A DNA stretch of 64,000 nt from CAZSRL01 sp964609615 (GCA_964609615.1 CAZSRL010000002.1:28237-92236), one strand, 5' to 3'. Positions 46,520 through 56,823 are shown, counted from the stretch's first letter. Notes: a model not told the origin generated them from the sequence alone. Made by a program: numbers and translations.

Positions 46520-47637
46520 AATGTTTTAATTGGTAAAATTAATTGAATTAAATTGTTATTATCTTTTTCTGTTAAAATAATTGGTTTTACTTCTCCGTTC
46601 AATGAAATAATTACTGTTTTACTTTTAAATGTTTTTAAAGCATCCAACATATATTTTGCACTAAATGATATTTTAATATTTTTATCATCTAAGTTGTCAC
46701 ACTTTAGTTTTTCTTCTACTTTTCCAATTTCTGGTGAATTAGATGTAATTTTTATTTGATTTTTATTTACTTCTAATTCAATAATATTTTTTTCTTTTAC
46801 TTGTGCAAAAATAGAAGCTCTATCTATTACTTTATAAAATTCATCTAAATCAACTTCAATTTTTAAATCAAATTCTTTCGGTATCAACATATCGGTATTA
46901 GGATAACTACCATTTAATAAACTAGATTGAAATAATACATTTTTATATTTAAATAATATCTTATTATTAAAAATACTACATTCTAGCACTTCTTCCTCAT
47001 CTTCTAACACTTTTATTAGTTCAGCAACATTATTTGATGGAATTACCACATTAATATTTTGATAATTATCATTTAATAATTTAAATGTCCTTTTTGCTAA
47101 TCTATATGAGTCTGTAGCACAACATTCAAATACATTTTTTTCTATTTTTATATTTATACCCGTTAATAGTGGTCTAGATGCTTGAGTTGAAGTAGCATAT
47201 GAAGTTTGATTAATAATTTCTTTAAATATTTTTGTATCAAGTTTTATTGCTTTTTTTTCTTCTTCAAATACAACTTTCGGAAAATCTTCAACTGGAAAAC
47301 AATTTAAATTAAATTTTGAATTTGTTGTAGAAATAATTGCTTTTGTATTATCTAAATCTTCTATTTTAATAATTCCGTCTGGTAATTTTTTCACAATATC
47401 TAAAATATATCTTCCAAGTATAATTAATACTCCTTCTTCTTCAATTTTATCTACATTTTTTTTATCAATAATATGTTTTATACTTAAATCGTTATCTGTT
47501 GCAGTAAGTATAATTCCTTTCTTTGTTACTTCAAATTTTATTCCATTTAATATAGGAATAATATTTCTATTAGATAAGGCTTTACTAACATTATTTAATC
47601 CTTCTAATAATATTTCTTTTTTAATACATATTTTCAT
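46516..47637 (-). CDS. dnaN: DNA polymerase III beta subunit (sliding clamp)
   Basis: The ring-shaped clamp that holds the polymerase on DNA. The 373-residue protein has the usual three-domain length, with EILLEGLNNVSKALSNRNIIPILNGI at the start (GIKFEV strand), RPLLTGINIKI in the middle domain, YRLAKR, and the C-terminal end VIISLNGEVKPIILTEKD and LILPIKTF. It follows dnaA as in nearly all bacteria. Confidence 0.97.
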   Translation of the reverse strand: MKICIKKEILLEGLNNVSKALSNRNIIPILNGIKFEVTKKGIILTATDNDLSIKHIIDKKNVDKIEEEGVLIILGRYILDIVKKLPDGIIKIEDLDNTKAIISTTNSKFNLNCFPVEDFPKVVFEEEKKAIKLDTKIFKEIINQTSYATSTQASRPLLTGINIKIEKNVFECCATDSYRLAKRTFKLLNDNYQNINVVIPSNNVAELIKVLEDEEEVLECSIFNNKILFKYKNVLFQSSLLNGSYPNTDMLIPKEFDLKIEVDLDEFYKVIDRASIFAQVKEKNIIELEVNKNQIKITSNSPEIGKVEEKLKCDNLDDKNIKISFSAKYMLDALKTFKSKTVIISLNGEVKPIILTEKDNNNLIQLILPIKTF

Positions 47638-47676
47638 TTTATTACCTCTTTCTTTTATATATATTTTTATTATAAG

Positions 47677-47765
47677 TGTGAATTATGTGAATAACTCTAG
47701 TTTTTGCTTTAGATTGGTATGTTTATAGTTGTGAATTAAAAGTGCATTATTCTTTTTTATACACA
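47677..47765. other. oriC: DnaA boxes between dnaA and dnaN (second part of oriC)
   Basis: This gap holds TTATACACA (47757-47765), TTATTCACA (47694-47686, minus strand) and two one-mismatch boxes (TAATTCACA at 47685-47677 and 47738-47730, minus strand). The stretch beyond them toward dnaN is almost pure A/T (TTATAATAAAAATATATAT), a plausible unwinding element. B. subtilis also has origin boxes on both sides of dnaA. Confidence 0.75.
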
Positions 47766-47766
47766 A

Positions 47767-49119
47767 TTATATAATACTATTTTTTATTTCTATAATGATA
47801 TCATCTAACTGTTTATTGGTTCTAATTTCATTACTTATTTTTTCATAAGCGTGAATTACTGTTGAATGATCTTTACCTCCAAATTCTAATCCTATTCTTG
47901 GATAAGTTTCTTCTGTAAGTATTCTAGATAAATACATTGCAATTGCTCTTGGATGAGATATAGCTTTACTTCTTTTTTTACCTTTTAAATCTTCAACCGA
48001 TATATTAAAATATTCAGCAACATGCATTTGAATTTTTTCAACACTATTATTTGAATATAATAAATGGTCTGTATAGTCTTTTAAAGCTTCCATTGCAAAT
48101 TTAAGTGTGATATTTTTTTCTCCCATAATAGCTGAGAAAGCACATAGTCTTGTTAAAGCTCCTTCAAGATTTCTAACATCATTTCCACAAGAACTAGCAA
48201 TAAATTTTATAACATCTTCTGGAATATCTAAAGCAAAGTCTTGTAATTTAATTTTTTTCTTCAAAATTTCAATTTTTAATTCAATATCGGGAGGATAAAT
48301 ATTAACTGTAAGCCCCCAATTAAATCTTGTCTTTAATCTTTCTTCTAATAATTGTAAATCGTTTACTGATTTATCAGAACAAATAATTATTTGTTTATCA
48401 TTATGGTATAAACTGTTAAAGGTGTTAGTAAATTCTTGTTGAGATTTGGTTGCACCACTTAAAAATTGTATGTCATCTATCATTAATATATCTACATCTC
48501 TATATTTCTTTTTAAATAAATCAATATAATCTAAATTTTTGTTATCAGGATATTTTCTAGTTATACTCATAAAATCATTTACAAAAGTTTCTGCTGTTAT
48601 ATAAAGAACATTTTTACCTAGCTGTTCTTCTGCATAGTTTCCAATGGCATTCATTAAATGTGTTTTTCCAAGACCGCTGTTACCATATATAAATAATGGA
48701 TTATATAAATTACCAGGACTTTCTGAAACTGCAACAGCAGCTAGGTATGCTATTTTGTTTGTTTCTCCAACTATAAATGAATCAAAATTATATTTTTTAT
48801 TTAAGGTTTTTAATTTTAAATTTTGTTTATTTTTTTCATTATCTGTTTCTAATATTTTTTCTGGTTCATGAATATCTTCTTTTACAACAATTTTAATATT
48901 ATGAGATTTCCCTGTTAATTCTATAAAAATTTCATCTATAATATCATAGTAAGAATCTTTTAAATGCTTTTTTATAGCTTCATGGTTAGCAATTAATGTT
49001 ATATTATCATCATTAATTTCATATATTTTTGTATCTTTAAACCATGTATTAACAGAGATATTTGAAATCTTTGTTGAAATATTGTCTAAAAACTTTTTCC
49101 ATAAAGTATCTTTATCCAT
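47767..49119 (-). CDS. dnaA: Chromosomal replication initiator DnaA
   Basis: DnaA binds the origin boxes, opens DNA and loads the helicase. The 450-residue protein has the N-terminal domain I (WKKFLDNI), a linker, an AAA+ domain with FVVG-like FIVGETNKIAYLAA, Walker A GNSGLGKTHL, Walker B ILMIDDIQFLSG, and the C-terminal DNA-binding domain with KKRSKAISHPRAIAMYLSR and GKDHSTVIHAYEKI. The ATG at 49119 follows GAGGGTGG; an in-frame start six codons upstream overlaps the ribosome binding site. Confidence 0.98.
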   Translation of the reverse strand: MDKDTLWKKFLDNISTKISNISVNTWFKDTKIYEINDDNITLIANHEAIKKHLKDSYYDIIDEIFIELTGKSHNIKIVVKEDIHEPEKILETDNEKNKQNLKLKTLNKKYNFDSFIVGETNKIAYLAAVAVSESPGNLYNPLFIYGNSGLGKTHLMNAIGNYAEEQLGKNVLYITAETFVNDFMSITRKYPDNKNLDYIDLFKKKYRDVDILMIDDIQFLSGATKSQQEFTNTFNSLYHNDKQIIICSDKSVNDLQLLEERLKTRFNWGLTVNIYPPDIELKIEILKKKIKLQDFALDIPEDVIKFIASSCGNDVRNLEGALTRLCAFSAIMGEKNITLKFAMEALKDYTDHLLYSNNSVEKIQMHVAEYFNISVEDLKGKKRSKAISHPRAIAMYLSRILTEETYPRIGLEFGGKDHSTVIHAYEKISNEIRTNKQLDDIIIEIKNSII

Positions 49120-49137
49120 AAAACCACCCTCTTTCAC

Positions 49138-49467
49138 AAATGAATACTTATAAATTAATCTTATCTTATAATTGTGAAAAAATAAATATTAAATGTGAAT
49201 AAAAAAACTATTCACTTGTTATTCACAATAATTAAATCTTAAAAATTGCCCATATATAAAGAAACAAACGAGTTATTCACACTATAAACAAAATCAACTT
49301 TTAAAATATGGTTTATATTATAAACTAAAAATGTGAAAATGTGAACAACTAATTTTTTTTTATAAAAAACGTTATATTTTATTCACATTTAATTGACAAA
49401 TGCAAATATTTCACATATAATCTTAAAAGCAAAGCAATATTAGATAAAATAGGAGGTATTATTAATA
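49138..49467. other. oriC: Replication origin region upstream of dnaA (oriC)
   Basis: This 330-bp gap between divergent dnaA and rpmH contains perfect TTATTCACA DnaA boxes at 49219-49227, 49273-49281 and 49379-49387 on the plus strand and 49202-49194 on the minus strand, plus several near matches (ACTATTCAC, TTTCACA). The filler is AT-rich with long A and T tracts. Genes diverge from here on both sides, as expected for the origin. No gene is seen in it. Confidence 0.9.
49393..49421 (+). promoter_or_regulatory. Promoter of rpmH-rnpA-yidC
   Basis: A perfect TTGACA (49393-49398), a 17-bp spacer and a perfect TATAAT (49416-49421). A DnaA box ends five bases upstream of the -35, so DnaA could repress it. 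Confidence 0.93.
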
Positions 49468-49590
49468 ATGAAAAGAACATTTCAACCAAATAACAGAAAA
49501 AAAAGTAAGAAACATGGATTTTTTGCTAGAGTTAAATCAAATGTTATAAAAAGAAGAAGAAAAAAAGGAAGAAAAATGTTAACAAGATAA
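49468..49590 (+). CDS. rpmH: 50S ribosomal protein L34 (shortened)
   Basis: Only 40 codons. It starts [18 protein letters not shown] and ends [12 protein letters not shown], an unmistakable L34. AGGAGGT precedes the ATG. Most L34 proteins have 44 residues; here about four are missing from the loop before the last basic stretch (the NGR region). It starts the rightward operon from the origin. Confidence 0.96.
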   Translation: MKRTFQPNNRKKSKKHGFFARVKSNVIKRRRKKGRKMLTR

Positions 49591-49621
49591 AAAACACTTT
49601 AAATAAAGTGTTTTTTTTTAT
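49591..49621 (+). terminator. Intrinsic terminator or attenuator after rpmH
   Basis: AAACACTTT pairs with AAAGTGTTT across AAAT, followed by nine or more Ts. It lies just after the rpmH stop and would give more rpmH than rnpA mRNA. Confidence 0.85.
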
Positions 49622-49650
49622 ATAATATAAAAAGAAAAAGGAAGATATGT

Positions 49651-49968
49651 ATGAATAAGAAATATATTATAAAAAATAATGATGAAATTAATTCAATTAT
49701 AAATAAATCAATTTATAAAAAAAATAAATATTTTGTTATTTATTTTGAAAATAATAAATTAAAATTTAATAGATATTGTGTAACTGTAGGTAAAAAAATA
49801 ACAAATGCTGTAAATAGAAATTATATAAAAAGAAAAATAAAAGATATATTAATGAAAAATAAACTTAATTATTCTAAAGATTATGTTATAATAGTTAGGA
49901 AACCAGTTTTTGAATTAGATTATAAAACATTAACTAATGAATTAATTGAGTTAATAAAGGAGGCTTAA
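49651..49968 (+). CDS. rnpA: Ribonuclease P protein component
   Basis: The protein subunit of RNase P, which trims tRNA 5' ends. The 105-residue protein is rich in Lys and has the RNR-type motif NAVNRNYIKRKIKDIL (about 51-66). It lies between rpmH and yidC, the conserved order. The RNase P RNA itself is not in this window. Confidence 0.95.
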   Translation: MNKKYIIKNNDEINSIINKSIYKKNKYFVIYFENNKLKFNRYCVTVGKKITNAVNRNYIKRKIKDILMKNKLNYSKDYVIIVRKPVFELDYKTLTNELIELIKEA

Positions 49969-49969
49969 A

Positions 49970-50908
49970 ATGAAATTAAAAAAACTGACAATAATAGTAA
50001 TAATAATGTTACTTTTTACTACTGGATGTACTCAAAGGTTTACTGATAAAGATAGTAAACAAACATATGTATCTAACATACTTTGTCAACCAACTGATAA
50101 AAATACTATAAAAATTTATGAAAAAAATAAAAAGGAAATAAAATTAGAATTATCTAAATTACCAGAATGTACTCAATTCAAAGCAACAGATGGAAAATAT
50201 GAAAATTTATTTAATTCATTATTTGTAAAACCATTGGCTTGGTTAATTCTATCATTAGGAGAATTTGTAAAGAATTATGGTATATCTATAATGATAATAG
50301 GTTTATTGTTGAGAGTCATAATGATTCCACTTACAAAAAAATCTATGATGCAGAGTGAACAAATGAAAAAAGCGCAACCAGAAATAAAAAAATTAGAAAA
50401 TAAATATAAAAATAAAACTTCAAAAGATGATTTAATGTTAAAAAGTCAAGAGACTATGATGATTTATAAACAATATGGAATTAATCCAATGGCAGGATGT
50501 ATATTTGCTTTTTTACAATTACCTATATTCTTTGCATTTTTAGAAGCAATTTATAGAATACCTGCATTTTTCGAAGAACACTTATTAGGATTAAATTTAG
50601 GAACAACTCCATATATTGCGTTACAAGGAGGACAATATATATATTTAATAATAGTATTGCTTATTATTGTAACAACATATTTCTCATTTAAAAACATGAA
50701 TATGAGTATGGGAGATGAAAACCAAGAAAAACAAATGAAAATGATGATGATATTTATGTTATTGTTTATATCATTTGCATCCTTTACTTTACCAATAGCA
50801 GTAGCGTTATACTGGATAGTATCAAGTGCTTTCTCAATTGGACAAAACATATATATTAAAAAAGTTACAATAAAAAAAGAAGATAATATTAAGAAGGATG
50901 TGAAGTAA
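49970..50908 (+). CDS. yidC: Membrane protein insertase YidC/SpoIIIJ family
   Basis: YidC inserts membrane proteins with or without Sec. The 312-residue protein has a lipoprotein signal ending in LLFTTGC with Cys20, an external segment, and five membrane helices from about 75 on. The coiled inner loop contains MMQSEQMKKAQPEI and YKQYGINPMAGC, as in Bacillus SpoIIIJ/YqjG. SpoIIIJ is also needed for sporulation in B. subtilis. It lies between rnpA and jag. Confidence 0.95.
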   Translation: MKLKKLTIIVIIMLLFTTGCTQRFTDKDSKQTYVSNILCQPTDKNTIKIYEKNKKEIKLELSKLPECTQFKATDGKYENLFNSLFVKPLAWLILSLGEFVKNYGISIMIIGLLLRVIMIPLTKKSMMQSEQMKKAQPEIKKLENKYKNKTSKDDLMLKSQETMMIYKQYGINPMAGCIFAFLQLPIFFAFLEAIYRIPAFFEEHLLGLNLGTTPYIALQGGQYIYLIIVLLIIVTTYFSFKNMNMSMGDENQEKQMKMMMIFMLLFISFASFTLPIAVALYWIVSSAFSIGQNIYIKKVTIKKEDNIKKDVK

Positions 50909-50909
50909 A

Positions 50910-51524
50910 ATGGAAAAATATAAATATGAAGGAAAAACATTTGAAGAAGCATTAAATCTAGCTCTTTACGAAATGAATGTTAAAGAAAATGAAATGATTT
51001 ATTCACAAAGTGAAGAAAAAAAAGGACTATTAAAAGGAAAAAAGATAGTATTAGAATGTATTAAATTAAATGATGTTGCTGATATAGCAAAGAAAAATTT
51101 AAGTGAACTATTAAAAAATATGAAAGTTCCAAATCCAAAAATAGAGTTAAGAATTAAAGATGGAATTATTACATTACAAATTCATTCTGACAATAACGCA
51201 ATAATAATAGGAAAAAAAGGACATATATTAAATTCTATTCAAACTTATATAAGACAAGTTGTAAATACTGAAACTTCTTGCTTTGTAAATATTGTAGTTG
51301 ATGTAGAAAACTATAAAGAAAAACAAATATATTTTCTAAAAAGAGATGCTAAAACAGTAGCAAAAGAAGTTTTAAAAACAAAAGAAAAAGTTGAATTAGA
51401 TCCAATGACATCATATGAAAGAAAAATTGTTCATGATGCGCTTGGAGATTTCAAACATATTTCATCAAATAGCGAAGGTGAAGAACCTAACAGAAGAATT
51501 GTTATAGAATATGTAGAAGACTAA
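50910..51524 (+). CDS. jag: RNA-binding protein Jag (KhpB)
   Basis: A 204-residue protein with an N-terminal Jag domain (KYKYEGKTFEEALNLAL), a type II KH domain (about 75-135, with IIGKKGHILNSIQTYIRQVVN) and an R3H domain (MTSYERKIVHDAL, then EEPNRRIVIEY). KhpB acts with KhpA in small-RNA and cell-elongation control in Firmicutes. It lies directly after yidC, the usual partner. Confidence 0.95.
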   Translation: MEKYKYEGKTFEEALNLALYEMNVKENEMIYSQSEEKKGLLKGKKIVLECIKLNDVADIAKKNLSELLKNMKVPNPKIELRIKDGIITLQIHSDNNAIIIGKKGHILNSIQTYIRQVVNTETSCFVNIVVDVENYKEKQIYFLKRDAKTVAKEVLKTKEKVELDPMTSYERKIVHDALGDFKHISSNSEGEEPNRRIVIEYVED

Positions 51525-51568
51525 TAAGTCTTTTTTCTTTACAATAATATAGAAAGTATTATAATATT

Positions 51569-51582
51569 ATTTCCCGGGAAAT
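51569..51582. other. Noc binding site (NBS) between jag and mnmE
   Basis: A perfect ATTTCCCGGGAAAT within a 20-bp palindrome in the gap between jag and mnmE, about 2.3 kb right of the origin and 4 kb from noc. Confidence 0.87.
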
Positions 51583-51620
51583 AATTTAAAGTATATGATA
51601 TAATTTAGAAGGAGAAAAAA

Positions 51621-52970
51621 ATGGAAGATACAATAGTAGCTATTTGCACATTGGTAGGGAACAGTGCAATAAATATAATTAGAATTTCTGGTAAAGATAG
51701 TATAAAAATAGTATCTAAGTTTTTTGTTGGAAAAGATTTAAATAAGGTTAAGGGGAATACTATAAATTATGGGAAAATAAAATGTAAAAATGAAATAATA
51801 GATGAAGTATTAATATCTGTTTTTAAAGAAGAAAAAAGTTATACAAAAGAAAACATGGTGGAAATAAACACACATGGTGGAAAAGCAACAGTAACTAAAA
51901 TATTGGATATATTGTTAGAAGAAAATACAAGAATGGCCGAACCAGGTGAATTTGTAAAAAGAGCATTTTTAAATGGTAGAATTGATTTAGTTGAAGCAGA
52001 AAGTGTTAGTGATTTAATATCTTCAGAAACAGAAAATGCAAGAAAATTAAGCATGAAAGGAATAACTAAGGATATTTCTAATCTTATTAATGAATTAAGA
52101 GATGAAATCTTAGAAATTCTTGGAAACATTGAAGTGAATATAGATTATCCGGAATATGAAGATGCAATTGATATAACAAATGAAATATTAAAAGAAAAAA
52201 TATTTGTCGTAAAAAATGAATTAAGAGAATTATTAAACCAAAGTAAAAAATCTAATATAGTAAAAAATGGATTAGATATTGCAATAGTAGGTAAACCAAA
52301 CGTAGGTAAAAGTAGTATATTAAATAAATTGATAAACCAAGATAAAGCAATTGTAACTGATATCGAAGGAACAACAAGAGATATAGTAGAAGGATCCATC
52401 ATATTAAATGGAACAAAAATTAATTTTATAGATACAGCTGGTATTAGAAAAACAATCAATAAAATTGAAAGTATTGGAGTAAAAAAGACTTTAGAAGTGA
52501 TTGAAAAAGCAGATTTAGTTTTGTTTGTATTAAACAACAATGAAGCTTATTCAAAAGAAGATGAAGAAATATATAAAAATATTGAAAACAAGAAAAAAAT
52601 AATAATAATAAATAAAAATGATTTAAAAAATAAAATGGTTAAAGAATTTGAAGAAGAAGTAATTTATGTGAACACTAAAGAAAAAAATTCATTATTTTTG
52701 TTAGAAGAAACAATAAAAAAATTGTTTAATTTAGGAGAAATAGAAAATGGAGATTTTAATTATTTATCAAATGTAAGACAAATTAATTTAATTAAAGAGT
52801 GTTTAAAAATAATTGAAGATATTGAAAAAGCAATTGATTTAAAATGTCCAGTAGATTTGATAGAAATTGATATAAAAAGAATTTGGGATGTTTTAGGTGA
52901 AATAATTGGTAAATCATATAACGATGAAATGTTAAATGAAATATTTGGAAAGTTTTGTTTAGGAAAATAG
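51621..52970 (+). CDS. mnmE: tRNA modification GTPase MnmE
   Basis: MnmE with MnmG modifies U34 of certain tRNAs. The 449-residue protein has the N-terminal folate-binding domain (TIVAICT start), the GTPase domain with GKPNVGKSS (about 223-231), IEGTTRD, DTAGIR and NKND, and the C-terminal FGKFCLGK with the conserved Cys. GGAGAA precedes the start. It forms an operon with mnmG, rsmG and noc, the standard order. Confidence 0.97.
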   Translation: MEDTIVAICTLVGNSAINIIRISGKDSIKIVSKFFVGKDLNKVKGNTINYGKIKCKNEIIDEVLISVFKEEKSYTKENMVEINTHGGKATVTKILDILLEENTRMAEPGEFVKRAFLNGRIDLVEAESVSDLISSETENARKLSMKGITKDISNLINELRDEILEILGNIEVNIDYPEYEDAIDITNEILKEKIFVVKNELRELLNQSKKSNIVKNGLDIAIVGKPNVGKSSILNKLINQDKAIVTDIEGTTRDIVEGSIILNGTKINFIDTAGIRKTINKIESIGVKKTLEVIEKADLVLFVLNNNEAYSKEDEEIYKNIENKKKIIIINKNDLKNKMVKEFEEEVIYVNTKEKNSLFLLEETIKKLFNLGEIENGDFNYLSNVRQINLIKECLKIIEDIEKAIDLKCPVDLIEIDIKRIWDVLGEIIGKSYNDEMLNEIFGKFCLGK

Positions 52971-52978
52971 GTGTAAAA

Positions 52979-54844
52979 ATGGAAGCAGAAATAATAATAA
53001 TAGGTGGAGGACACGCTGGAATAGAAGCAACTATGGCTTGTTCAAATATGGGACTCAAAACAATGTTAATAACTTCAAATAAAAAAAATATTGCGGATAT
53101 GCCATGTAATCCATCTATTGGAGGATCAGCTAAAGGTATTGTGGTTAGAGAAATAGACGCTTTAGGTGGAGTTATGGGAGAAATAGCGGATAAAACAAAG
53201 TTACAAATAAAAATGCTAAACACAAAAAAAGGTCCTGGAGTTCGTTCTCTTAGAGCTCAAATTGATAAAGAGGAATATCAAAAAGAAATGATAAAGTTAT
53301 TAACTAATAGTGAAAATATAACAATAAAAGAAGACATGGTCGCTTCAATTGTTGTGGAAGAAGGTAAAGTAACAGGAGTAAAAACACAAAATAATAAAGA
53401 ATATAAATGTAAAAGAGTTATAATAACAACAGGAACATACCTAAGTTCTTTTGTAATGGTGGGAAAAGAAAAAAAACCAGGAGGACCACATAACGAAAAA
53501 GAATCATTGTATTTAAGTGATTCATTAAAAGAAAATAATATCAAAATTATTAGACTAAAAACTGGAACACCGCCAAGAATAAATAGAGATTCAATAAATT
53601 TTTCAGTAATGCAAGAAGAAAAAGGAGATGTTGATAAAAGATATTTTAGTAATTATTATGAATGTGATTATGATGTAAACAATCAATTACCTTGTTTTTT
53701 GACTTATACAAATTTGGAAACTCATAAGTTAATAAAAGATAACTTAAAAGAATCTAGTTTGTATGGTGGACTTATTAATACAAAAGGTCCAAGATATTGT
53801 CCTTCAATAGAAGATAAAATAGTAAAGTTTTACGATAAGCAAAGACATCAACTATTTATAGAACCGCAAAGCAAAAATGACAATAATTATTATTTAGGAG
53901 GGTTTTCTACAACTATGCCAAATGAACTACAAGAAAAGATAGTTCATACAATAAAAGGACTTGAGAAAGCTATAATAACAGAATATGCATACGCAATTGA
54001 ATATGATGTTATTGACCCTACTGAGTTACAAATGACATTAGAAAGTAAAAAAGTATCAGGATTATATTCAGCAGGTCAAATAAATGGAACAAGTGGATAT
54101 GAAGAAGCAGCAGCGCAAGGACTTATTGCTGGTATTAATGCATCTTTAAGTGTTAAAGAAGAAAAACCTCTAATATTAAAAAGAAACGAAGCATATATAG
54201 GTGTTTTAATAGATGATTTAATTAATAAAGGAATAACTGAACCATATAGATTACTAACATCAAGAGCTGAGTTTAGGTTGCTTTTAAGATCAGATAATTC
54301 ATCATATAGATTATCTGAAATCGGTTATAAAATTGGATTATTATCAAATGAAAAATATAAAATATTTATAAAAAATAAAGAAAGTAAACACGAGCTGTTT
54401 AAAATACTTAGTTCAACATATTTTGATTGTAATAAGAAAAACAATGAATTTTTAAAAAAACACAATTCATCATTAATAGATAAAAAAATTGTATTAAGTG
54501 AATTATTAAAAAGACATGAATTGCAATTAAAGAATGTTTTAAATTATGTAGGAATTAAATGGGATGAAACTATTATGAATGAGGTTGATATTGATATAAA
54601 GTATGAAGGATATATTAAGAAAACTCAAAAAGAAATTGAAAAAATGTTAAGATTAGAAACAAAACAAATACCAAATGACATAGATTATAACAAAATCCAT
54701 AATATTGCTACCGAAGCAAAACAAAAGCTTGAAATAATAAGGCCTTTAACAATAGCGCAAGCTTCAAGGATAAGCGGTGTTAATCCAGCAGACATTTCAG
54801 TATTATTATTATATTTGAAAAAGGAGTATTCAAATGAACGATAA
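52979..54844 (+). CDS. mnmG: tRNA uridine-5-carboxymethylaminomethyl modification enzyme MnmG (GidA)
   Basis: The FAD-dependent partner of MnmE. The 621-residue protein has the FAD motif [12 protein letters not shown] (5-16), [30 protein letters not shown], and [12 protein letters not shown], with the C-terminal helical domain ending [14 protein letters not shown]. The ATG at 52979 follows AGGTG; an in-frame ATG eight codons earlier lies inside mnmE. It overlaps rsmG by 11 bp. Confidence 0.97.
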   Translation: MEAEIIIIGGGHAGIEATMACSNMGLKTMLITSNKKNIADMPCNPSIGGSAKGIVVREIDALGGVMGEIADKTKLQIKMLNTKKGPGVRSLRAQIDKEEYQKEMIKLLTNSENITIKEDMVASIVVEEGKVTGVKTQNNKEYKCKRVIITTGTYLSSFVMVGKEKKPGGPHNEKESLYLSDSLKENNIKIIRLKTGTPPRINRDSINFSVMQEEKGDVDKRYFSNYYECDYDVNNQLPCFLTYTNLETHKLIKDNLKESSLYGGLINTKGPRYCPSIEDKIVKFYDKQRHQLFIEPQSKNDNNYYLGGFSTTMPNELQEKIVHTIKGLEKAIITEYAYAIEYDVIDPTELQMTLESKKVSGLYSAGQINGTSGYEEAAAQGLIAGINASLSVKEEKPLILKRNEAYIGVLIDDLINKGITEPYRLLTSRAEFRLLLRSDNSSYRLSEIGYKIGLLSNEKYKIFIKNKESKHELFKILSSTYFDCNKKNNEFLKKHNSSLIDKKIVLSELLKRHELQLKNVLNYVGIKWDETIMNEVDIDIKYEGYIKKTQKEIEKMLRLETKQIPNDIDYNKIHNIATEAKQKLEIIRPLTIAQASRISGVNPADISVLLLYLKKEYSNER

Positions 54845-55553
54845 AGAATTTTCAAATGCTATAAAAGAATTAAATATAAATTTTTCTTCTGATATAGAAA
54901 AAAGATTAGAGTTGTATTATGAATTTTTAACAGAATATAATAAAAAAACAAACTTAACAAGCATAATAGAAAAAAAACAAGTATATTTAAAACATTTTTA
55001 TGATTCTATATGTATTATAAAAACAAATAAAATAAAAGAAGATAGTTTTATTTGCGATGTTGGTACAGGGGCGGGCTTTCCAGGAATAGTAATAGCGTTA
55101 TTTTATCCTCATGCAATTATTCATCTGTTGGAATCAAATGAAAAAAAATGTAAGTTTTTAAATGAATTAAAAAATATATTAAATCTTGGTAACGTTGTTG
55201 TAATGAATAACAGAGCAGAAATATATGCAAAAACAAATAGAGAAAAATATGATATTGTAACATCAAGAGCTGTTGCTTCACTAGATGTGCTGTGCGAACT
55301 TTGTATTCCGTTGGCAAAAGTTGATGGTTATTTTATGCCATTAAAATCAAAAGTAGAAGAAGAATTGAAAGATTCAAATAAAATAATAAAAGATTTGAAT
55401 TCTATTGTTGTAGAAACCATTGAGTACAAATTACCAATAGAAGACAGTAAAAGAACTATAGTTATAATTAAAAAAGAAGCAAAAAGCAAAAAAGAATATC
55501 CAAGAGAATACTCAAAAATCTTAAAAGCTAAAAAAGTATTGAAAAAAAAGTAA
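54834..55553 (+). CDS. rsmG: 16S rRNA (G527-N7)-methyltransferase RsmG
   Basis: RsmG methylates G527 of 16S rRNA. The 239-residue protein has [10 protein letters not shown], the SAM motif [15 protein letters not shown] (about 74-88), and [14 protein letters not shown]. It overlaps the mnmG end, and noc follows after about 50 bp, the conserved mnmE-mnmG-rsmG-noc run of Bacilli. Confidence 0.96.
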   Translation: MNDKEFSNAIKELNINFSSDIEKRLELYYEFLTEYNKKTNLTSIIEKKQVYLKHFYDSICIIKTNKIKEDSFICDVGTGAGFPGIVIALFYPHAIIHLLESNEKKCKFLNELKNILNLGNVVVMNNRAEIYAKTNREKYDIVTSRAVASLDVLCELCIPLAKVDGYFMPLKSKVEEELKDSNKIIKDLNSIVVETIEYKLPIEDSKRTIVIIKKEAKSKKEYPREYSKILKAKKVLKKK

Positions 55554-55604
55554 AAATACATTAAAATTAAATAAGATAGGGAAAAAAGAAAAGGGGAATT
55601 ATCC

Positions 55605-56801
55605 ATGGAAGAACAAAATAAAATTATTGATATTTCTATTGAAGATATAGTTCCCAATAGATTTCAACCAAGGTTAGAATTTGATGAATCAAGTTTAAAT
55701 GAATTATCAAATTCAATAAAACAACATGGTATAATACAACCAATAGTTGTAAGACCGCTTGGTGATAAATATGAAATAATTGCTGGCGAAAGAAGATATA
55801 AAGCTTCTCAACTCGCTGGTCTTTCTAAAGTACCTGTTATTATAAAACAAATAACAGATGATAAAAGTGCCGAATTAGCAGTTGTTGAGAACTTGCAAAG
55901 AAAAAATTTAACTCCCATAGAAGAAGCAATATCATATAAAAAATTACTAGACAACAAAGATGTTTCTTTAAATACTCAAGAAGAATTAGCAAAATCACTT
56001 GGAGTAAGTCAACCAGCAGTTGCAAATAAATTAAGATTACTAGGACTTAGCGACGTAGTACAAGATGCTCTATTAAAAAATAGAATATCAGAAAGACATG
56101 CAAGAAGCTTACTATTGTTAGAGGATATTGAAGAACAAGAGGAAATGTTAAATAAGATATTGTCTGAAAGATTAACTGTAAAACAAACTGACCAAGCAAT
56201 AAAAGCTTTATTAAGTAAAAGAAAAATTGAACATTTATCAGAAGGTGAAAAACCTGCAGAAGCTGAAGTGATCCCTGATATTAATGAAGTAAAAGATATA
56301 AATAATATAAACAATCTTAGTGAAAAAATAAACAAAAAAGAAGAAGAAAAAAAATTAGATATGGATTCTTTATTAAAAGTTGAAGGTGCTGAAGAAGCAA
56401 ATAACATACAACCTGAAGAACAAAATGAAGAAAATACAACAAATAGCATAAATCAAATGCCTGAAAAAGAGCATGAAGAAGTAGAAAAAGAAAAAATTAA
56501 TTATCAAAACATTAGTAATAATTTAAATTTTAATACTCAACTTAATCCATTTCAAGAACCTGAAATATTAACTTTCGATGATATAGAAATACCAAAGCCA
56601 ATAGATAAAGAAGAAGAAAAAGAAAGTTTAAGTGAATTAAAATCATATGAAGAAGCAAATCTTTCTCACGACTTAACAAAAGTTATTAACGAAACAAGAA
56701 AACTTGTAGGTAAAATAGAGGGAGCCGGTTTTGTTGTAAATACTGAAGAATTTGATTTTGAAGATATGTATCAAATAATATTAAAAATAAACAAAGACTA
56801 A
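55605..56801 (+). CDS. noc: Nucleoid occlusion protein Noc, with a long acidic linker
   Basis: Noc is a ParB paralogue that blocks Z-ring assembly over DNA. The N-terminal part (1-210) is closely related to B. subtilis Noc: DIVPNRFQPR, HGIIQPIVVR, the CTP-binding GERR (61-64) and ENLQR (95-99). The helix-turn-helix has GVSQPAVANK (133-142) and ISERHAR (161-167); Gln136, Lys142 and Arg164 are Noc-type at positions that distinguish it from ParB. A 140-residue Glu/Asn-rich linker (about 210-350) separates it from the C-terminal domain (about 351-398, LVGKIEGAGFVVNTEE). It starts directly at MEEQNKIIDI, without the amphipathic membrane helix of Bacillus Noc. Five perfect target sites lie in the window. 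Confidence 0.9.
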   Translation: MEEQNKIIDISIEDIVPNRFQPRLEFDESSLNELSNSIKQHGIIQPIVVRPLGDKYEIIAGERRYKASQLAGLSKVPVIIKQITDDKSAELAVVENLQRKNLTPIEEAISYKKLLDNKDVSLNTQEELAKSLGVSQPAVANKLRLLGLSDVVQDALLKNRISERHARSLLLLEDIEEQEEMLNKILSERLTVKQTDQAIKALLSKRKIEHLSEGEKPAEAEVIPDINEVKDINNINNLSEKINKKEEEKKLDMDSLLKVEGAEEANNIQPEEQNEENTTNSINQMPEKEHEEVEKEKINYQNISNNLNFNTQLNPFQEPEILTFDDIEIPKPIDKEEEKESLSELKSYEEANLSHDLTKVINETRKLVGKIEGAGFVVNTEEFDFEDMYQIILKINKD

Positions 56802-56823
56802 GCAAATAACGCTTATTTTTTTA
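56797..56823 (+). terminator. Intrinsic terminator after noc
   Basis: TAAGC (starting at the noc stop, 56799) pairs with GCTTA (56811-56815), followed by seven Ts. Confidence 0.65.
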
